A stretch of 64,000 nucleotides of DNA from Paenibacillus humicola (lineage in GTDB: Bacteria > Bacillota > Bacilli > Paenibacillales > Paenibacillaceae): contig NZ_JAQGPL010000001.1 in the NCBI RefSeq assembly GCF_028826105.1, positions 2,816,501 to 2,880,500 of the forward strand, read 5' to 3'. Below the pieces are notes generated by a model. The model did no database searches. It saw nothing but the letters and a program-made list of their open reading frames with translations, and was not told the origin of the DNA. Below, piece by piece: positions 59,841 through 64,000 of this stretch. The position numbers and the translations under genes are program-made. Positions within the stretch are counted from its first letter, which is position 1; every line of letters begins with the position of its first letter.

Positions 59841-61193
59841 ATGGCGAAATCTCAACCGAATGTGATCGTGTTCTTCACCGATCAGCAGCGCTGGGATACG
59901 ACCGGCGCTCACGGTAATCCGCTCGGGCTGACGCCGCATTTTGACCGGATGGCGGCCGAGGGCACGCATCTGTTCCATACGTTCACCTGCCAGCCGGTGT
60001 GCGGACCGGCCCGCTCCTGCATGCAGACGGGGCTGTATGCGACCGCCTCAGGCTGCTACCGCAACGGAATCGCGCTGCGGGAGGAGCTCCCGACGCTGGC
60101 GCATTATTTTAACGGCGCCGGGTACGAGACCGGCTACATCGGCAAATGGCATCTGGCCGCGACCCGTACCGAGCCGGTGCCGGAGCCGCTGAGAGGCGGG
60201 TACACCTGCTGGCTGGCCTCCGATGCGCTCGAGCACACGTCGGATGCGTACCGCACGCTGCTGTACGATAACGCCAACCGGCCCGTCGAGCTGCCCGGCT
60301 ACCGGTCGGACGCCATGACCGACGCCGCCATTCGCTATATCGCCAAGCGGAGGAACAAGCCGTTTTTTCTGTTTCTGTCGTTCATTGAGCCGCATCACCA
60401 GAATCATAGGGATGATTATCCGGCGCCGGATGTGTACCGCGACCGCTACCACGGCAGGTACGTCCCGCCCGATCTGGCCGCCCTCGGAGGGACGGCCCAT
60501 CAGCATTTGGGCGGATATTATGGCATGGTGAAGCGGCTGGACGAAGGACTCGGCCGGATCATGGATGCGCTGAAAAGCCTGTCTTTGGCGAAGGATACGA
60601 TTATTTTGTTCACCTCCGACCACGGCAATCATTTCAAGACCCGCAACGGCGAGTACAAAAGGTCCTGCCACGACAGCTCGATCCGGATTCCCGCGGCGGT
60701 CTGCGGTCCGGGCTTCGAGCGCGGCGGCCGGGTGACCGAGCTGGTCAGTCTGGTCGATCTGCCGCCGACGCTGCTGGACGCCGCCGGCATTGCCGTTCCC
60801 GCCCATATGCAGGGGCGCTCGGTACTGCGGCTGCTGAAGGGCGAGGAGGCGGCTTGGCCGGAGGAGGTATTCGTGCAGATCAGCGAAAGCCAGCTGGGCC
60901 GGGCGATCCGCACGCGGCGATGGAAATACAGCGTCAAGGCTCCGGACGCCGATGGCCGCACCGAGGCGGGAGCCGCGCGCTACGCGGAGGAATTTCTGTA
61001 CGATCTGGATGCGGATCCGTACGAGCTGACCAATCTGGCGGGGCTCGATTCGCACCGGGCCGTCGCCGACCGGCTGCGGGAGCGGCTCGTCCGCCGCATG
61101 ACCGAAGCCGGCGAGCGGACGCCGGTCATTGAACCGGCCGCGCCGCGCAAATCGGGCCAGCGCAAGGTAGACCCGGAAGAAGCGGAGGCCTGA
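59841..61193 (+). CDS. family S1 sulfatase, Cys type
   Basis: The 450-residue protein starts PNVIVFFTDQQRWDTTGAHG with the first metal Asp14 and has CQPVCGPARSCMQTGLY, where Cys54 of CGPAR is the residue converted to formylglycine. Then TGYIGKWHLA, DTIILFTSDHGNHFKTRNGEYKRSCHDSSIRIPA with metal Asp and His, and a C-terminal FLYDLDADPYELTNLAG. It hydrolyses sulfate esters, probably on a carbohydrate. No signal peptide is seen, so it is cytoplasmic unless exported otherwise. It forms a pair with the second sulfatase. The maturase (anSME) needed for the Cys type is not in the window. Confidence 0.93.
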   Translation: MAKSQPNVIVFFTDQQRWDTTGAHGNPLGLTPHFDRMAAEGTHLFHTFTCQPVCGPARSCMQTGLYATASGCYRNGIALREELPTLAHYFNGAGYETGYIGKWHLAATRTEPVPEPLRGGYTCWLASDALEHTSDAYRTLLYDNANRPVELPGYRSDAMTDAAIRYIAKRRNKPFFLFLSFIEPHHQNHRDDYPAPDVYRDRYHGRYVPPDLAALGGTAHQHLGGYYGMVKRLDEGLGRIMDALKSLSLAKDTIILFTSDHGNHFKTRNGEYKRSCHDSSIRIPAAVCGPGFERGGRVTELVSLVDLPPTLLDAAGIAVPAHMQGRSVLRLLKGEEAAWPEEVFVQISESQLGRAIRTRRWKYSVKAPDADGRTEAGAARYAEEFLYDLDADPYELTNLAGLDSHRAVADRLRERLVRRMTEAGERTPVIEPAAPRKSGQRKVDPEEAEA

Positions 61194-61388
61194 CGTAATC
61201 GGATCAATATCGTACGTCAGGGTGTACACTCACTTCGGCAGGCGACGACCAGCCTGAAGGGCACAGCAACGGTCGATATCAAATCCGGCACCGGCCGCCG
61301 AAGGAGCCGCGCTGCGGCTGCGGAACCTAACGGCTGCGGTCCGGCTGTCCTGCTTGTGAAGGATGCTGAGGTTAAGGAGATGACGAAA

Positions 61389-62942
61389 GTGGAAGCATCG
61401 AAGCCCAATATAATCTTTTTTATGACCGACCAGCAGCGCTGGGACTGCATCGACCGCTTCAACCGGCACATCAAAACCCCGACGCTCGACAAGCTGGCGG
61501 AGCAGGGGATCGCGTTCAGCGAAGCGGTCTGTCAGGCGCCGATGTGCGTGCCGAGCCGGAGCTCGATGATGTTCGGGTACTATCCGTCCCAGCTTGGAGT
61601 GCGGACAAACCACGGCGGACTGTACGAGGAGTCGCTGCTTCCGTCCGACCCGCTGCCGGAGCTGATGCGCAAGGCGGGCTACCAGACGGCGGGCTTCGGC
61701 AAAACGCACTGGAATCACGGCGAGCGCACCGCCGAACCGTCAACGCGCGGTTTCGATGTGCGGGCGGTCGGGCTCGCCCGAAACAGCGGCCATTACGAGC
61801 GGGGAGCCGTCATGATGGACGATGTCGAGCCGGAAGGGCTCAGGCTGTACAGCGAGGAGACGAAGCATTACGGCGGCGGCGAAGAAAATGCGAACGGGTA
61901 CATCGGCTGCACGAGCGAGGTGCCGATGCATCTGCACCGCGACGGCTGGGTGGCGGAGCAGTGCCTGTCCTTTCTCGACGGGGGACTGGACCCCGGGCGG
62001 CCGCTGTTTCTGTATTTGTCGTTTTTGAAGCCGCATGCCGGGTTTAACGTGCCGAAGGAATTTGAGGATTTATACGATATCCGCGACATTCCCGATCTGC
62101 CGCAGCCTCCATGGGACGATGAGCGGGATACGCATCTGGCCGCGACCGACGAGGTGAGCGATTCGAGCCGGCGGCAGTATTTGGACAAGAAACGAATCTG
62201 GCAGCGAATGACGCCGGAGGAGCGAAGAAGGACGACGCTGCGCTACTGGGCGAACTGCTCCTGGCTGGATCATTATTTCGGCCGGGCGCTGGAGAGGCTT
62301 GAGCGGCAGGGAAGGCTGGACGACGCGCTCATCGTGTTCGTGTCCGACCATGGCGAGATGCTGGGCGAGCGGCAGTACCGTTTCAGCAAATACTGCCTGT
62401 ACGACAGCAGTGTCCGGGTGCCGATGATTTTGGCCGGCTCGCGGATTCCGGCGGACCGGCGCGGGACGCTTGACGATCGTCCGGCCGAGCTCGTCGATCT
62501 GGTGCCGACGCTGGCGAAGGTCGCCGGGCTTCCCCGCGATCCGCGGCTGCCCGGTCTCGATCTGCTCGGCGAGGAGCGGCGCGCCGGAACGTTTTGCGAA
62601 TTTCACGGCAAAGGCGCTTCGGGACCAGTATCGATCCATTCGGCTCCCGCGCTGATGTGGCGGAAGAAGGACTGGAAGCTGATCCTCTATTTGCCGGGCG
62701 CCATCGAAGACGCCATCCAACGGGTCGGCAGTTTCCGCGGGGAGCTGTACCGTTTATCCGACGACCCGCACGAATGGAACAACCTTTACGGCGAGGATGA
62801 ACACGCAGCCGTCCGGGAGCGGATGACCGCGGAGCTGCTGATGCATCTCGCGTGCGTTTGGGCGAAAGGTCCGTTCTTCTACGACCGGCACGGAACGGAG
62901 GCACTTGAGACGAAATTCGCCGGTACTCAGCCGAACGCGTGA
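61389..62942 (+). CDS. family S1 sulfatase, Cys type
   Basis: The 517-residue protein begins KPNIIFFMTDQQRWDCIDRF with metal Asp14 and has AVCQAPMCVPSRSSMMFGYYP, where Cys53 is the predicted formylglycine. It also has GKTHWNHG, LFLYLSFLKPHAG, ALIVFVSDHGEMLGERQYRFSKYCLYDSSVRVPMI and the C-terminal YRLSDDPHEWNNLYG. The GTG at 61389 is used, since AAGGAG is 9 bases ahead and the ATG three codons earlier overlaps that site. It is 195 bases after the first sulfatase. With the incoming YteP-type permease, it suggests degradation of a sulfated oligosaccharide. Substrate unknown. Confidence 0.92.
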   Translation: MEASKPNIIFFMTDQQRWDCIDRFNRHIKTPTLDKLAEQGIAFSEAVCQAPMCVPSRSSMMFGYYPSQLGVRTNHGGLYEESLLPSDPLPELMRKAGYQTAGFGKTHWNHGERTAEPSTRGFDVRAVGLARNSGHYERGAVMMDDVEPEGLRLYSEETKHYGGGEENANGYIGCTSEVPMHLHRDGWVAEQCLSFLDGGLDPGRPLFLYLSFLKPHAGFNVPKEFEDLYDIRDIPDLPQPPWDDERDTHLAATDEVSDSSRRQYLDKKRIWQRMTPEERRRTTLRYWANCSWLDHYFGRALERLERQGRLDDALIVFVSDHGEMLGERQYRFSKYCLYDSSVRVPMILAGSRIPADRRGTLDDRPAELVDLVPTLAKVAGLPRDPRLPGLDLLGEERRAGTFCEFHGKGASGPVSIHSAPALMWRKKDWKLILYLPGAIEDAIQRVGSFRGELYRLSDDPHEWNNLYGEDEHAAVRERMTAELLMHLACVWAKGPFFYDRHGTEALETKFAGTQPNA

Positions 62943-63267
62943 CGCGTTGGCTGCACCGCCGATTGCGCGGCCGGGTGAGAAACAGGCGCCGTACAGCCTG
63001 CCGTGCGTACGATAAGGCTTAAGCCGAGGAGACGGGTCAGCGGCAAACCCTGGCGCGGCTGTATTACAGCGTTGCAAAAAAGTGCAAGCCATGCAACGAA
63101 GTGCAACCCGGGCCGGAACCGCCCGGCAAAAGAGTATGATTTTGGGGAAACGCCCCGCGAGGTATAGTTAAAAACATGCTGCCCCGTCCAGACCCCGCCG
63201 GCTGCGGCTTATCAGCCGGTGCCGGGAAGGGGGGGCGCGGCAGCCGAGAACGAGGAGGAGCTTTGCG
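62943..63267. repeat. intergenic region with TGCAA repeats
   Basis: There is no clear gene. At 63072-63106 four TGCA-centred repeats occur: TTGCA at 63072 and TGCAA at 63083, 63092 and 63102; the last three are spaced 9-10 bases apart. The first and second form an inverted repeat (TTGCA-N6-TGCAA). A TATAGT at about 63163 may be the -10 for the leader and permease. Role unknown, perhaps an operator or activator site. Confidence 0.4.
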
Positions 63268-63390
63268 ATGTTTGACTGGCAGCGTTTCCGGCTGCCGCCC
63301 GCGGCCGGCCGCAGCGGGCAATTTCGATTGCCGCGTCCATGCCGTAAGACCGGTCCGCGACAGAGAGGAGCTGGCCCAATTGATGAATGA
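63268..63390 (+). CDS. possible 40-residue leader peptide
   Basis: A short frame from ATG 63268 to TGA 63388-63390 reads MFDWQRFRLPPAAGRSGQF and ends in a basic, proline-rich stretch. GAGGAGGAG lies 7 bases ahead, a better site than that of the next gene. It overlaps the permease start at 63383 by 8 bases. It could be a translation-coupling leader for the permease; the sequence has no known family and little support beyond the site. Confidence 0.35.
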   Translation: MFDWQRFRLPPAAGRSGQFRLPRPCRKTGPRQRGAGPIDE

Positions 63391-64000
63391 ACAACCTGCG
63401 GTTTTAACTCCCGGCACGGGAAAGAAGACGGGCGGCCGGGCCGACTGGCTGCGCCGGCTCGCGCTCGACATCCGGCGCGACAAATATTTGTACATGCTTG
63501 CGCTCCCGGGACTTGCCTTTTTTCTAGTGTTCAAGTACGTACCGATGTGGGGCATCGTGATCGCGCTCCAAAATTATTCGCCGTTCGCGGGCATCTCGGG
63601 CAGCCCCTGGGTCGGCTTCGAAAATTTCCACCGCTTCTTCGCGAACCCGGACTTCATGCTGCTGTTTCGCAACACGATGGCGATCAACCTGCTGAACCTG
63701 GTCTTTTTCTTTCCGCTGCCGATTCTGCTCTCGCTGCTGCTGAACGAAGTGCGGAGCATGTTTTACAAGCGGGCGGTTCAGACCGTGATTTACATGCCGC
63801 ACTTTCTGTCCTGGGTCATCATCTCCAGCCTGACGTTTCTGCTGTTCGCCAAAGGGAGCGGCCTCGTCAACAAAATACTGGAGGCGTCGGGCGCCGGCAA
63901 AATCGACATTTTAACGAATCCGCACCTGTTTTGGATCATGCTGACGGTGCAGTCGATCTGGAAGGAATGCGGATGGGGTACGATCCTGTTCCTGGCCGCC
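63383..64000 (+). CDS. sugar ABC permease, LplB/YteP type, 3' partial
   Basis: The frame is open to the end of the window. It reads MNEQPAVLTPGTGKKTGG and then LDIRRDKYLYMLALPGLAFFLVFKYVPMWGIVIALQNYSPFAGISGSPWVGFENFHRFF. The KYVPMWGxxIA-QNYSPFAGISGSPWVGF stretch is a hallmark of LplB/YteP permeases, which take up glycans such as unsaturated rhamnogalacturonan or other oligosaccharides. About four membrane segments are visible before the edge, with SLLLNEVRSMFYKRAVQTVIYMPHFLSW in the middle. GAGAGGAG precedes the start by 12 bases. It probably belongs with the sulfatases. Confidence 0.9.
   Translation, partial: MNEQPAVLTPGTGKKTGGRADWLRRLALDIRRDKYLYMLALPGLAFFLVFKYVPMWGIVIALQNYSPFAGISGSPWVGFENFHRFFANPDFMLLFRNTMAINLLNLVFFFPLPILLSLLLNEVRSMFYKRAVQTVIYMPHFLSWVIISSLTFLLFAKGSGLVNKILEASGAGKIDILTNPHLFWIMLTVQSIWKECGWGTILFLAA

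Noticed and set aside
60048..61229. Minus-strand open frame of 393 codons
   Set aside because: Antisense shadow of the first sulfatase gene, with Arg/Gln/Val-rich translation and no recognised motif.
1..64000. Mobile elements, CRISPR arrays, rRNA and tRNA
   Set aside because: I saw no transposase or integrase motif, no array of regularly spaced identical repeats, and no tRNA-like cloverleaf or rRNA segment.

Overview
The window looks like a chromosomal segment of a Paenibacillus-type, spore-former-lineage Firmicute. The support is indirect: strong AGGAGG-type ribosome binding sites with frequent TTG and GTG starts, lipoprotein solute-binding proteins paired with ABC permeases but no ATPase nearby, a YesM/YesN-like two-component pair, a YteR-like GH105 enzyme and a YteP/LplB-like permease. 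I see no rRNA, tRNA, CRISPR array, insertion sequence or phage gene. The gene order reads as accessory carbohydrate metabolism with small regulator-target pairs between.

Layout. 1-5.3 kb: exopolysaccharide or teichuronic-type polysaccharide genes (a nucleotide-sugar dehydrogenase cut by the window edge, two glycosyltransferases, an RmlA-like nucleotidyltransferase, UDP-glucose dehydrogenase). 5.4-9.3 kb: a MetX-like hydrolase with an acetamidase/formamidase, an aminotransferase and an unknown 105-residue protein. 9.5-14.2 kb: small housekeeping and regulatory genes (YCII-like protein, TetR with a rhomboid-like protein that seems to lack its catalytic His, DUF3891, a frameshifted nitroreductase with a divergent MarR). 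14.5-31.4 kb: a large amino-sugar locus. 31.5-48.1 kb: mixed metabolism (ketopantoate reductase, MFS, a frameshifted Crp/Fnr regulator, peroxiredoxin-like protein, malate:quinone oxidoreductase, PadR plus a HAAS-SEDS fusion, MarR with a membrane protein, GH105 with AraC, NikR with a nickel permease). 48.5-57.2 kb: a sensor kinase and response regulator next to an ABC importer and a GH51 arabinofuranosidase. 57.4-64 kb: a chemoreceptor, two Cys-type sulfatases and the start of another sugar permease gene.

The most coherent system is the 14.5-31.4 kb locus. Its enzymes form an apparently complete non-PTS route for N-acetylgalactosamine: ABC uptake, ROK kinase, N-acetylhexosamine-6-phosphate deacetylase, AgaS-type isomerase/deaminase, tagatose-6-phosphate kinase and class II aldolase. 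A GH4 enzyme and a Gfo/Idh/MocA protein are added, both NAD-dependent families that can act on glycosidic substrates. A DeoR-family regulator lies in the middle. By eye I find four copies of a dyad TGATT-N5-AATCA, one in front of each of four transcription units. In all four the -35 hexamer lies at exactly the same register inside the dyad and the -10 follows after 17 bp. This is strong sequence evidence for one DeoR-controlled regulon, although the binding itself is inferred.

Four ABC importers (one only partly in view) have no ATPase in the window, so they probably share an MsmX-type ATPase encoded elsewhere. Two genes, the nitroreductase and the Crp/Fnr regulator, carry a single frameshift that could be real or a sequencing error.
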